A DNA stretch of 64,000 bases from Delphinus delphis. Taxonomy: Eukaryota; Chordata; Mammalia; Artiodactyla; Delphinidae. Where the stretch lies: the NCBI RefSeq assembly GCF_949987515.2, contig NC_082695.1:85769604-85833603 (forward strand). Reading direction: 5' to 3'. The position numbers and the translations under genes are program-made. Below the pieces are notes generated by a model that saw nothing but the letters and a program-made list of their open reading frames with translations, ran no database searches and was not told the DNA's origin. This document shows positions 45,861 through 57,220 of this stretch, in pieces; the stretch's first letter is position 1; each line of letters opens with the position of its first letter.

Positions 45861-46444
45861 ATGTTCAACTTTCATTCTCAAACAGTATATCCCATTACCC
45901 ATATATTTATTTTGGAAACGTGGACTCAAGGAAGACATTTGCAAATCCAATTCCATTGAGTCCACATCCCAGCTGTGAGCAGAAAGCACACAGAGCCCCT
46001 CACTGTTAGACTTGGCCTCAGCAGCCCAGGGCAGGTCTGTGACCGAGCAGCACAGTCCTGCTGTGACTGATGTCTGCAAGCTCAAGATGATACACAAGAA
46101 GGGGATGGAAACTATGTTTTCAAGTAGCACATTTATCATCTGCAGGTCGGCACTGCTGTGGATCTGGTCCACGGCTTTGATGCGAAGCCATTTCAACTTT
46201 GTTATTAAAGTGATGAAGTTTCAATCTCCCATTGTGTATATAACCGTCATGACACGTAACTTCTTTGTAATTCTTCAGGTTTCCAACACTGTTGGAATCA
46301 CGAACTGGCCCACAGCGTTTTCCAGATACTTTACTCTGGTGGTATCGTCTCCACGTCGAGAGCATTTCTACATGGATAAACGGTCGAAAGCGGGGGAAGG
46401 CACAAGAGGAGTGGATGTGGACGATGGCATCTGAGGTCTGCTCT
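45861..46444. other. Unassigned sequence
   Basis: A 140-codon plus frame (46012-46434) and 111-114-codon minus frames (45852-46196, 46120-46455) overlap. None has a recognisable domain. Confidence 0.4.
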
Positions 46445-46555
46445 GCCCCTAACACTTAGGTAAGTTACTCAGCCCCTTACCCTCATTTCTGAATCTCTAA
46501 AAGGGAGGTAGTGACTTAGGGACTGACCACCTGAAGAGGATAAAATGAAAACTGA
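46445..46555 (+). mobile_element. MIR fragment
   Basis: 'TAGGTAAGTTACTCAGCCCC', then 'CCTCATTTCTGAATCTCTAA' and 'AAGGGAGGTAGTGACTTAGG' follow the MIR core. Confidence 0.65.
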
Positions 46556-46602
46556 ACTGGATCACATATGTCAGTGAGATTTAAAAAGTTTTTTCAGACT
46601 TT

Positions 46603-46825
46603 CGTTTTTTTTGTTTTTGTTTTTTTTGTTTTTGCGGTATGTGGGCCTCTCACTGCTGTGGCCTCTCCCGTTGCGGAGCACAGGCTCTGGACGCGCAGGC
46701 TCAGTGGCCATGGCTCACGGGCCCAGCCGCTCCACGGCATGTGGGATCTTCCCGGACTGGGGCACGAACCCATGTCCCCTGCATCAGCAGGCGGACTCTC
46801 AACCACTGCGCCACGAGGGAAGCCC
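46603..46825 (-). mobile_element. CHR SINE, short form, antisense
   Basis: The tail side shows an impure T tract broken by G (46603-46634), then GCGGTATGTGGGCCTCTCAC. The head side ends CACTGCGCCACGAGGGAAGC. The short repeat AGACTTT at 46596-46602 and 46826-46832 is the readable part of the target duplication, possibly continuing into the T run. Together with 7523 it is among the least diverged CHR copies here. Frames at 46568-46982 and 46594-46806 are by-products. Confidence 0.93.
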
Positions 46826-46833
46826 AGACTTTA

Positions 46834-48717
46834 CTTTTTTAAAGCAGTTTTATGGCAAAATTAAAGGGAAGTACAGAGATTTTCCACCTACCTCCCCTTC
46901 CCCCATATATGCAAAACCTCTCCTGTTATCAAAGTCCTCCACCGGGGTGGAGCGTTTGTTAGACTTGATGAATCGGTATTGACACACCGTAACCATCCAA
47001 AGTCCACAGTTTACATTATGGTTCAGACTTGATGTTGTACGCTTCATGGGTTCGGACCAATGTAAAAGGAAGTGTGTCCATCATCATAATATCATGCAGG
47101 TATTCTCACTCTCACTGAGGTTTCTAAAGTTATAAATTTGATTCCAAAACAAGATGGTTTGGTGCCATGAGTTTTTAAAAAATCAAATACATTTGGTTAT
47201 ATAACTACTCCATTAAAAAAGGCATTTGAACTAATTTTGCATTGATTCATTTGATCCAATTGGCAGACTGATTCAACTGAGTGCACGTGGCAGGCCACGT
47301 GTCTGGTATTCGCTGAGCAGAGCGCGCACAGAGGGGCCGTTCTGCTCTTGGCGGCCCACCGTGCATCATCCTGCACCTTCATCCCACCGAGCTGCGCGCC
47401 AGGGCACCGTCTATCCTCTTGGGTTTCTCTTGAACCACAGTTGAGGGCTCTGTATTCCCTGTCCCTACAGACATTCTCATGGGGGGAGGTGGCAGAGGGG
47501 TGCCCGTTACATAAGTGTGGGCATGTAACAACTCATGAGTTTATAGGATAAACATCAAAGAAATCTCACCATCATGGAGAGCCACCCCGACATCGGGCGC
47601 TCTTCGTGGGCCTCTCATCACCGTTGCAGTGAGCGGTGTGCAAACAGGAGGGCAGCCCGTCTGGTCCCACCTCTGCTGAGTTGAGGTTTTCCCTTGCGTT
47701 GTCTCCAGTCACAAGATGGCCGAGTCCCCAGCTTCAGTTCTGAGGCTTAACGATGTCCAGGGCCTGGGACAGCAGGTGGTGCCCGCAGGTGGCCATGGCT
47801 GGCTGCACAGGTGACTGGAGGGTGCTTTGGACAGCAGCTCCGCGCCCGCTGGGTGTCAGCAGCTTCTTCCATCAGCTTCTTCCCAGTGCTCCCAGTGGAA
47901 AGTCCTGTGCCCTGGAGCTCTCTGGGGCCTCACTCCTTCCCTCCAGGCCACAGGCTCCCCTCTCCCCTGCGACGTGGTATCTAGTCTCCGGGAGCCGAGG
48001 ACCCCCTCTTGCAGGGGTACATCTGATCCTTCTGGTCCCATGGTGCTGTCAGTCTGTCTGTTCCTTTCTCTTTCTCTTCGGTACAACTGGGACCGAGGGG
48101 GGAACTGTCGCAGCGGTTTAGTGAATGGGCACAGCCACATATCGGTACCCCGAACCCATTGACCATGACTGATGATGTTTGAGGAGAACCCCTTTTTATA
48201 ATGTTTTATTGTGTCTATTTTTCATATTTGGAAATTTTGATATTTTAAAACGTTATACAACTGGTTGATATTATCAGGAATTAGTGTCCATGTTTACCAA
48301 CGTCGGTGGAGTAGCTGCCCTACGTGAAGCCCCGAGTTAGGCTCCTCTGGGAACAGAAGGTGAGATTGGATGCAGCCCCCGCCTCAAGGGCTCCCTCTCT
48401 GGCAGGGGCACGAAATGCTGAGGAAAATAAACTGAAGGGAAAAAATCATGACGGAAACAAGGCTGAGGAAACTCTTGATGCAGACCCCTCAGACCCCACA
48501 GGAAGGCTGGAAAGAAAGAGAGGAGGTCCCTGAGGAGGCTGTCACCCCCTCACCTGCGGGCCACTGAGGAAACCCCCAGTCAGCCCAGCTCTGTCGCGTG
48601 TCCATCAACTTACAGACTGAATCTGCAAGACATGAAATGGCAGCTTTTTTAGGCTCCACTCCCAACACCATGAAGAGACCTTTCTGGTCTCGACCACGGG
48701 AGCTGCTTCAGGTTCTG

Positions 48718-48718
<1 letters not shown>
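46834..48718. other. Unassigned sequence, GC-rich from 47250
   Basis: Overlapping frames on both strands between 47753 and 48166 mark a GC-rich patch. A stretch near 47712-47780 (ACAAGATGGCCGAGTCCCC...ACGATGTCCAGGGCCTGG) recalls an old LTR-type dispersed repeat but cannot be traced outward. Confidence 0.35.

Positions 48719-48751
<33 letters not shown>
48719..48751. repeat. (CT)n microsatellite
   Basis: 33 bp of uninterrupted CT on the plus strand. Confidence 0.98.
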
Positions 48752-48755
<4 letters not shown>

Positions 48756-48983
48756 CATTGCTTCCTGCTGGGAAGTGAGTCCTGAAGAGGGGAATTCTCC
48801 CTGTCCCGGGACTTCACATCTGCCTAGAACATCCCTTCCAAGCTGCAGGTTGACCAGTTGTATCCACGCAGGGGAGCCGCTGGCAGAGAGCCTAGAGCAC
48901 GTGTAGTGAGGCCTCCACGCTGCTTCTTCCTGTTCCATCTGACGTCTGCAGGACACTGAGAACATAACTACATGATGCCAGGG

Positions 48984-49442
48984 TGTGACAGTTAATTGCA
49001 CAGCTAAAGGATGCCCGCATGGCTGGTAAAATCTTACTTCCGGGTGTGTCTGTGTGGGTGTTTCCAGAGGGATTAACGTTGGAATCAGCAGATTTGTGTA
49101 AAGATCACCCTCACCAGTGTGGGTGGGCATCATCCAGTCTGTTTAGGGCCTCAGTAGAACAAAAAGGCAGAGAAAGGGCCAATCCCTTCTCTGCCTGACC
49201 TGGGACATCCATCTTCTCCTTCCCTCGGGCACCTGTGCTCCTTGTTCTCCAGTCTGAATTTCAGTCTCTCAGTCTGAATTTCACCACCAGCTTCCTGGGG
49301 CTCCAGCTTGCAGACAGCAGATGGTGGGACTTCTTGGCCTCCATAAACACGTGAATCAACTCCTGTAATAAATCCCCCCTTATGGATATTTCTGTATGGC
49401 CTAGTGGTTCTGTTTCTCAGGAGAGCCCTAACAAACACACAG
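48984..49442. mobile_element. Old LTR-like dispersed repeat, family not named
   Basis: Recognisable as a common mammalian repeat. It has 'TGTGACAGTTAATTGCACAG' at one edge, then 'TGTGTGGGTGTTTCCAGAGG', 'AAGATCACCCTCACCAGTGT', 'GGTGGGCATCATCCAGTCTG', 'GGTGGGACTTCTTGGCCTCC' near 49323 and 'CTCAGGAGAGCCCTAACAAA' at the other edge. An internal ~17-bp duplication (CAGTCTGAATTTC, twice) is at about 49251-49284. I do not assign the family from memory. Confidence 0.65.
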
Positions 49443-52400
49443 TACTGCTGGTTACAAATGCAATCATACAAGAAGCCTCACTGCCACTTAGCCTGAAACG
49501 TCTTCCAAAACTGGTTTGATTGGGTTTCATTGAGGAGGAAAGAGGAAGAGGAGGAGATATTCACCAAATTGGTTTGTGGGGAAAAGTAAATCCAGGTTTA
49601 CCATCAAAATGATGACGTTCTCATGTGCCACCTGGGCTTTTCGGTTGCCTTCTTCAGCCAACGTGATTACTGCAGGCCAAAGTAGTTGATATTCAATGAA
49701 TCAAAGGTAAAGACAGAAAAACCTGTTAGTGTGACCCTGCTATGGACAGACGAGCCTCTGCTTGTAGAAAGGATTCGTTTAGAGGAAAATGTGCACCAAA
49801 GAATGGGTGGAAGAAGCTGGAAGTATTAACAAAACAGCCTGTATTTACTCTCCTGAAATTCTGAAGACCATTATTTACTATTAGCTTGAAAACACACCCC
49901 TGCTTGCTTTAGCACTGGACCCTTTCAGATCTACGCCAGTTTTAACCTTTAGGCACCACAGAACAGGTTGGCCATTCTGTGGACACATACTTCACCCATG
50001 TGCAGAATTTTCTAACACACAGGAGAGTTATTGGTGTGTATTTTTAAAACACAATTATAGGCTGTCCCTCAGAGACTAGCATTTTATATCTTTGGGGTTG
50101 ACATGTGTTAGAAAGATATGCATTTTTTAAGAAGGATGAATATAGTTGGCAATTCTACCTTTCTAGGCTAAGGTTGTCTTCGAGTGATGATACTCAAAGT
50201 GATTTGGAAGTTATAATAACACGAAGCGATCTTACTGACCCTGTGCGCCTCATTTCTAAAATCAAGATGACGTTAATTTTGATTAGGCCATCGAGAACTT
50301 TAGGACACAATTCACAGTCCAGTGACATCTACCACTTGGATAGAAAAACAGCGCGGATTCTTTGGGCATGCTGAAAATAACGGCCTTTTCTTTTGTCAAT
50401 TAGCAGAGATGGCAGACAGAGAAAGGAAATTATAAGATCCAAGAAAAACGAACACTTTGGATCCGGCCCCGTGGAAAGATCTGGGCAAAATGTGAAATCT
50501 CTTGGTTGCCATCCACTGCAGAATTCCTTGAGTTACTCATGCCAGGGTTCATCTCAGTACAGTCAGAGGACCCATGGGTAAAAATGATCCCCTTTTAAGA
50601 ATTCCAAAGCATAAAATTCAGCTTAGGTTTCTGCAGCTATTCAGGAGTGAGGTGTGGTGTTTCTGTGGGCTGTGGGGAGGAGAAGGGGCAAAAATGCATT
50701 TTGTCTACATCATCCTATAAAGCTGGTAAACATCCGTGATGCAGCATATGGAGTTTTGAATTCTGCCAGAAGCCCCGGAATCCTGGAGCCCTCCCTGGAC
50801 CTCCACGTGGAGGCGGGGTCAGCCCTGCGTCTCCGCCGCACTCTGGGGTCTCCACGCTGCACCATCTTTGCGGTTCACGCCTGTGTGAGGCATGTGGATG
50901 GCTCGACAGGGAGAGCAGGGGAAAAAAAATGGATTTGGCTGGCGGTCAGAGTAGCAGCAGCCGTTACAGATGCTGCTGTTTACACTATTTTCACATTCTG
51001 AAGAACAAAGAGCCGGAGGTTGCCAACAACTCTCGGGAACTAAGCGTTTGCCCTGCTCACCGGCTTGGCCAATCCAGGGGCTGGAGCAGACAGGGTTCCA
51101 CTTCATGGGCACAGAGCATCTCTATTCTGATGGAAAGCTCTGCCAGCAGCCTGTGCGTCGAAGCTGGAGGAAGGAAGGACGTCAGGACCCTCCACTTGTC
51201 ACTGCTTGCGAAGCGTCGCTGGGGAACACAGCCAAGAGCTCCACGTCCAGCTCAGCCTGGATGCAGCAGACGGGGACAGACTAGTGACTTCAGCCCTCAT
51301 CTCTGCCTTTGAACCGTAGACGCTCAGAGCGGGGTCTCCCCGTGCCCGTGTGCAACGTGCCCGTTGTCAGGGCTGCGTATTGTTCCTTGTGAAACTCAAG
51401 GTGCTGGATGAAGACAAAAGTTATTTATTTGGGGACCAGATTACCACAAATTAATTCTTGGACAGGGTCCGAGAGAGCCTGTGCAGAAGACTGGGAGGAG
51501 GGACTGGGGTACCTATTCCTCGTCATCAGTGGTGTGACTTGGAGGATGCCTGCTGTCTTTAGCCAAACACAGCGCATCCTAGGAGACTGGTATACTACCT
51601 CGAAGCCCAGAAACCTCCCGGCTTGGTTGTGAAATGTTCACCAAGGTGGAACCATCTCAGCTAAACTGAAGAGATGAATAACCCTCTGGGGATTTTACTG
51701 GGTACTACTCACCAGTCATATCACCAGGCAGAATCCGTTTGTTTTCCGTTAGACCTGTTGAAAGCATTACAATAAAAGTTATTTAAGTCACAGAGTCTTT
51801 AATCTTCCAGCAAAATGTTGCACCCATGCCAGCTATGAATCATATTGTATTGTTATGCCTTTTTATAGTCTGATAATCTGTATTGTGTGTTTATAACCCG
51901 TGTATGCTATATTTTATGGAGAAAAAAAAATCCCTAAACCAGCAGTCCACAATCCATGAATTTATCACCTTAACTACTTGGGTTGAGGGTGAGTCATGGA
52001 AGCAAGTTTCAGATGCGTTGAGTGGAAAGTCATCTCTGCATCACGCCACGCTGACTCAGGGCAGACGTAAGCTCTTCTCTCACTCTTTTCTCTGACAAAG
52101 TAGCTACCCAAAGGGAATGTTCTCCCAACTCTAAGCACTTGGAAGAGAGGGCTGGGTGACTAGATATCAAGCAGAGTTTTTGACTGCAGACCTAAGGAAT
52201 ATTGTCCTTGAACTTCTGGGCGGGGTTGATCTCACTTTGGGACTGTGCTCTGCATGTTCACGTGGGAGTCCCTTGTTTGAGATGCAGAATGTCCATTTCT
52301 CCCCACATCCTGGTGGCGAGCTTCCTATGCTATTCCGCCAGCACCTACAAAGTTCTGATGGTAGGGTGTGATTCAGTCTCCACTTGTGACAATGTTCCCG

Positions 52401-53399
52401 GATGCAAACGACTGGCAAGGACATGTTTTTCCCTCTCCTTTCACTGTGGTTGGCAATGAGAACCAAGACTGCACTCCTCCCCACACTGCAAGTCTGACGG
52501 TGAGAATGGAGCCCCACCAGACTGTAGTGCTCTCTAAGGATGGGCCTGGAGATGGCAGGTGAGGGGCATGAAGACAGGGTGTCCTGCTTGTACAAACCCA
52601 GGGCATGATTCCGCTGGGGACTCTTCCTGCCTGGTGACATTAGATGCCTTCTGAGACCTTCGGATTAGGCCAGTCCCTTTTGCCCCTCCTTCCCACTGTC
52701 CAATGGGGGCTGGATGGAGCCTGGTGTGCCCACGCTCAGAGTCTGGGGGTCCTTCTTGTTGTGATATGACACCCACCTGTCCTGCCCCTGCTCCCAGGAG
52801 GCCTCACGAAGCATCCACTTGCGGACCGAGGGTTCATCTGCCCCATTAGGGGCCCTTGGGCGGTTCCCCCAAACAAACTGCAGACTGGCTAGAGTTTGAC
52901 CCACTACCTTGCGTCCTACATATATTCTCTCCGGGCTTGGATTTTTCCTTATTGATGCGTTGATGCTGTAACACTAGTTTTCACACACACACCCCCGTCA
53001 GCGGCCCACAGGGTTCGCGTCTGATGGATGTGCTGAGTCCAGCTCGAATTAGTCAGTGTCTCTTGGGCTCAGTCCCTCGCTGCTCCCGGCACGGCGTCAG
53101 CTCTCACCCCATTTCTGGAGCAAGGTCCCAGGGTAAAGCTGCCAGATGCAACTCCCACCCCCCGGCCCCCCCCTTCAGGACTGGGGATCTGCCCACGTGC
53201 TTGTTTATCCACGGCCACCTCAGTTGTCGGATCGGTTTCCTTGCCCCATTTTCCTCCATGCAAACCTTGTGGAGGAAGATGCACCATTATAACGTTCTGT
53301 CTGCACGTGCTAAGGCTGCACTGACACTCACGTTCCTTTCCACTCACGCGGAGACATCCTCGCGCACGTCACCCGTCATTGGCTGAGTCATGGCTGTGG
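49443..53399. other. Unassigned sequence, no gene supported
   Basis: 4 kb without a confident repeat. 49500-50640 is AT-mixed and includes an 89-codon plus frame at 50105-50374. 50650-51350 and 52150-53390 are GC-rich, with many overlapping frames on both strands (the longest is the 157-codon minus frame at 52167-52640). No tandem array, RNA gene or splice-bounded exon was identified. Confidence 0.35.
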
Positions 53400-53560
53400 T
53401 ACCTGACATCTGCTGAGCGTGAGGTGATTCACAGAAATAAGAAGACAGCTCCCGTCCTGCAAGAGCGCACGGTCTGGTGCGGCAGGCACACGGCCATCAT
53501 GCACTGTGATGTGTTGGTAAAAGTGTAAAGTGCGCGGATTGTGGGGGAATCTGGTGCTTC
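53400..53560 (-). mobile_element. L2 fragment, antisense
   Basis: 'CAGCTCCCGTCCTGCAAGAG', then 'GCGCACGGTCTGGTGCGGCA' and 'GATGTGTTGGTAAAAGTGTA' follow the antisense L2 order. Confidence 0.5.
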
Positions 53561-54299
53561 CCAAAGGAGGCTTTCACTGCAACAAACAGTGCCCCAAACG
53601 CCAGTGGCCAAAGGAATGCGGAGGTCGGTTATACCCCACGAGGACTCTGTGAACGAGCAGGGTGAGAGTGTGTGTGTGTGTAAGTGTCGGGGTGCGTGAG
53701 GGTGTGTGATGGAGCGTGTGAATGTAGAAGGATGGGCTTGAGGAAGCAAACAGCACCTGCCGGGGAGCCATGGTTGGGTGGGGGGAGTGCTCGGAGGTTG
53801 GCAGCCGAGCCCATGGCCGTGAAAGGAAGGAGAGAAGTCAGGTGGGAAGTGTCCATCCCTGACAAGCTGAGAGCAGGATGAGGAAGGATCTATGGACCCT
53901 CTGAGTGCTGAGTGCACATGATCTGGAAGCTTCCTCTCATGCTGTATCATATTTCTCCTTTGGCCAGCTCTAAGACAGAGTCAGTGGGCACAGACCAAAT
54001 GCAGGACAGCAGGAAGTCTTTGTGCTGTTTTTTTAGTTAGATTTGGGTTAAAGTACGCATTCTTCTCCTCGGAAAACTCCCTAGCTGCCCCACAGACTTC
54101 TGCTGATTCTACTTGAATACCTGCCACTTAATTGGTTTATTATTTTTTGAAAATCAACTTATTTTCATAAAAATGATAACCTGATCACTATAAAACTTTC
54201 AAATACTAGAATTTAAAATAAGACTAAAAGCATCCCAAGTCTAACCAGCTACACTTAACACTGGGTGGATATCGTTTGAGACCTCTCCATTCATCTGTA
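53561..54299. other. Unassigned, with a degenerate GT-rich stretch
   Basis: An impure GT/GTGTGTAAGTG-type simple repeat at about 53667-53722 produces the His/Thr-rich minus-strand frames at 53429-53950. The rest is unassigned. Confidence 0.5.
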
Positions 54300-54760
54300 C
54301 ATCTATAAACAGACATTTATTCATTCAATGAACAGATAATTTTTGATCACCTATTATGTGCCAGGTACCACGAAAGGCTCTTCTATGGAGACACACTTAA
54401 TCGGATAATTGTTAAAATGTGGGTTTCTTTGGAAACTGGATTAAGAGCTATGAAGGAATGGAAGAGGCTCCAGGGCAGTGTGAAACAAAAGCATCTATCT
54501 TAGACTTGGGTCTGAAGGATGGATAGAAGTTGAGGGGATCGAGGGCGTGAGCATGTAAGGGAGTGGAAAAGCTCTGCACTGGGGCATAGGCCAGGCAGGA
54601 CCTTGCCAAGTGTGGAGCCTGGAAGAAAGTCAGTGAGGCCGGAGTCGGTGCAAGAGGGAGAGGAGTGAACAGAGGCTGGAGAATTAGGAAATGGGAGGCC
54701 AGGCAGAGACTTATAAGATTTTGACTTTTAATCCAAGAGCTGTCAGCATATTTCAAGCAT
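54300..54760 (-). mobile_element. L2 LINE fragment, antisense
   Basis: 'CATTTATTCATTCAATGAAC', 'CCTATTATGTGCCAGGTACC', then, further in, 'AGAGGCTGGAGAATTAGGAA' and 'AAGATTTTGACTTTTAATCC' follow the antisense L2 3' region. The 182-codon minus-strand frame 54448-54996 starts outside and crosses it, so it is mostly L2 untranslated sequence. Confidence 0.7.
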
Positions 54761-55484
54761 GGTGGGATGGTGGAGGCAGGGCAGAGGATACGACCAAATT
54801 GTATTTGGAAATTTCCCTCTGCGGCAGCCCAGATAATTGGTTGGTGGGAAGCCACACTGGGTATGGGAGAAGCAGCAGGAAACAAACCTGTACAGGAGAA
54901 CATGGCTGGGATTTGAATCTGGTGGTAGAGATGGAACACATTATTTTTGTACCTGTGCTCTACACCTACCTCTTCCTTGTTTGGGTTCAATGTCATGTTG
55001 TCTGAAGTTCATCCTTTAGTAGTATATAGCATGTCTTGTAGCTCACAGGTGTTCTGTGAATTGGATTTGCTCTTTGATGCTTTTCTTGTCAGTAGTTTGT
55101 AAGACAGCTCCTTGAGTTTTGATGTGTGAAGTTGCACTAAGGTGTGTCCAGTTATTGACTTGTTTCATTAATCCTGCTTGGAAGTAGTACTACTTTCTCA
55201 AAAGGAATACTCATGCTCTTTCAGTCAGTTCTAACCTATTAACCCTTCTGATGCTGCCTTTCCTTCCTTTGCTCTGGTCTCTCCTTCAGAGCTCCCAACA
55301 GACTTAATGGAGCCCCTCATTATGTTCTCCAACTTTCCTGACTTCTCATTTCTGTTTCTTCATGTCTGTTTCTCTATCGCATTCTGGGTGTTCCCTAGAT
55401 CTTTTGCTCCATTTCCAAATCCCAAATTCTCTCTTCAGCTCCCTCTAAATTCTGCTAGAATATGCTGAGAGACAAGAAAGGCTG
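54761..55484. other. Unassigned sequence
   Basis: Nothing recognised beyond possible diverged L2 continuation. Confidence 0.4.
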
Positions 55485-55900
55485 GTGGTTGGGAGTTGAG
55501 ACTAAGATCCCGACTTCTTAGTTTGAATCATGGCTTTACTGCTTGCTTGGTGTGAGCTTGGCCTGGCCACTTAACTTCTGTGTCTCAATTTCTTCACATG
55601 AAAGGTGGGAACAAAATTAATACACACAGTTGACCTTTGAACGACATGGGTTTGAACCGTGTGGGCCCGCTTACGCAGATTGTTTTTCAATAAATACATA
55701 TTACAATACTAGATGATCCAGGTTGGTTGAATCTGTGGATGTAGAACTGGCTGTAAGTTAGACTTTCGACTGCACAGGGGGTGATACCCCTCACCCCTGT
55801 GCTGTTCAAGGCTCAGCTGAACTTAATTCAGAGAGTTGGTGTGGGGATTATACAAATGTATGTATATGCAGTTGAGACAATAGTTAAATAAGAGTAGGCT
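55485..55900 (+). mobile_element. MIR split by a DNA transposon
   Basis: The MIR core precedes the insertion: 'TTTGAATCATGGCTTTACTG', then 'CTTGGCCTGGCCACTTAACT' and 'CTCAATTTCTTCACATGAAA'. It resumes after 55820 with 'GTTGGTGTGGGGATTATACA'. The interruption (55627-55819) is listed separately. Confidence 0.8.
55627..55819 (+). mobile_element. Tigger-type MITE (TcMar) inside the MIR
   Basis: A 193-bp non-autonomous element with imperfect 16-bp terminal inverted repeats: CAGTTGACCTTTGAAC at 55627-55642 against the complement of GTTCAAGGCTCAGCTG at 55804-55819 (13 of 16 match). Internal blocks 'CATGGGTTTGAACCGTGTGG' and 'CGACTGCACAGGGGGTGATA' match the Tigger2/MER2 group. No transposase is encoded. 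The expected TA duplication is no longer legible. Confidence 0.85.
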
Positions 55901-56882
55901 GATGTTACCATTTAATCTACAGGTTAAAACTTTTAAAAATCTCAATGACTACACTTTCTTCATACTTTTCAGTTTGTTTCTTTTATCATGTTGTGTTTTA
56001 AATTTATGGTGTCTATTCCTTCTTTCATTTCCTTGATAATTTCAAACGTATTTCCTTTAGAGTTGATTATTTATTGTTCCTGGGTGTAAATTCTGTCATT
56101 TGTGGCACCTGCTGGTTGTCCTTCTTGCTGATTTAGTTCTCATCCTGCTGTATCATTTTTGACCACAAGCTCATCTTTAGCATTTTGTTTTCCATGAGTG
56201 TCTTCTGTGCCCCAGGCCATAGCATCATCCCCGTGATACTGTTAGGATCTGCCTCTTCCAGAGCCCTGAAGATGGGGTTCATTTCAGACCAAGTTTCATG
56301 TGGATTTTGGGCTAATAGATCTCCCACCTCCCACCCACATGTCACGCAAAGCCAGGCTCCACCCACAAGCACAGCAGAATTTTAAGGTTCTGATTTCTCA
56401 CTAGTGATTCTTCCAGACCTTGCGCTGAGTTCCTAAGCTGGGGAGAGAATTTCTATTCTGCCAGCTTGAAATGGAGAGGATGACTCTCTCCTCAGGTTGC
56501 TCTGTTCCAGGTTTCCCCTGCACATGGGCTTACAGCTAAGAATGGCTTCTCTACAGTTGTTGAAATTATAAACTCACATTCATAGGACCCCATAGACCTT
56601 TGGTCTTTAACTCAGGTTCTCCATCCTGTTATAAATTTCCTCTTTGTTTCTGATTTGGAGAGTTTTATTTCTACTTATGTTATTTCTTATCCAGTATATC
56701 CTTGTGTGGAAGTGGGGCAGAGGTTAGGGGGAGAGCAAGACCCCCTGGGTTACTCTGGCCCTGTTCAGTATTGACTGAAAGTCTGTTTTTTTGCTTTGTT
56801 TGTTTTCTTCTCTTTCTCTCCTCTTCCTCCAGTCACACTTCCTTTCTCCTTTCTTTCCTTCCCTCTTCCTTCTTTTCTGTGA
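55901..56882. other. Unassigned sequence
   Basis: AT-rich; the last ~80 bp are a pyrimidine-rich CTTTCCTTCC run. No gene. Confidence 0.4.
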
Positions 56883-57220
56883 CATTTATTGAGTGCCTTC
56901 TGAGATTGGAATGGGGGATAGAAAGGTAAGGGAGACCCAGTCCATTCTTCTTACCACTAAGTTTGATGCTAATAATAATAATACAAAGAGGGGAAAGTAT
57001 TCTTTTACTTTTAGGCATTCTCTTGTAATTTTTCGTGTATTACCATCACTCCCTGATAAATGTCAACTTGTTCATTCATTGAATAAGGATTTGACTAATA
57101 GCTAATATGTCCCAAGAATTGGGACATCGGGGTAGGTATTTATATGGACATGTAGAGCCGGTGGTGAAGGCAGCCTCCCAGGAACCTTACAGATGAAGAG
57201 GATCCAGTTATGGGAAGAAT
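56883..57220 (-). mobile_element. L2-like fragments, antisense
   Basis: 'CATTTATTGAGTGCCTTCTG' near 56883 and 'TTCATTCATTGAATAAGGAT' near 57072, followed by 'AGCTAATATGTCCCAAGAA', resemble two antisense L2 tails or one duplicated tail. Diverged. Confidence 0.5.

Noticed and set aside
52167..52640. 157-codon minus-strand frame
   Set aside because: At least five other frames overlap it in a stop-poor GC-rich block, and no domain was recognised.
53571..53771. His/Thr-rich frames near the GT-rich stretch
   Set aside because: Translation of a degenerate GT/CA simple repeat.
54448..54996. 182-codon minus-strand open frame
   Set aside because: It runs across antisense L2 sequence and has no domain. 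The frame corresponds to noncoding L2 and flanking DNA.
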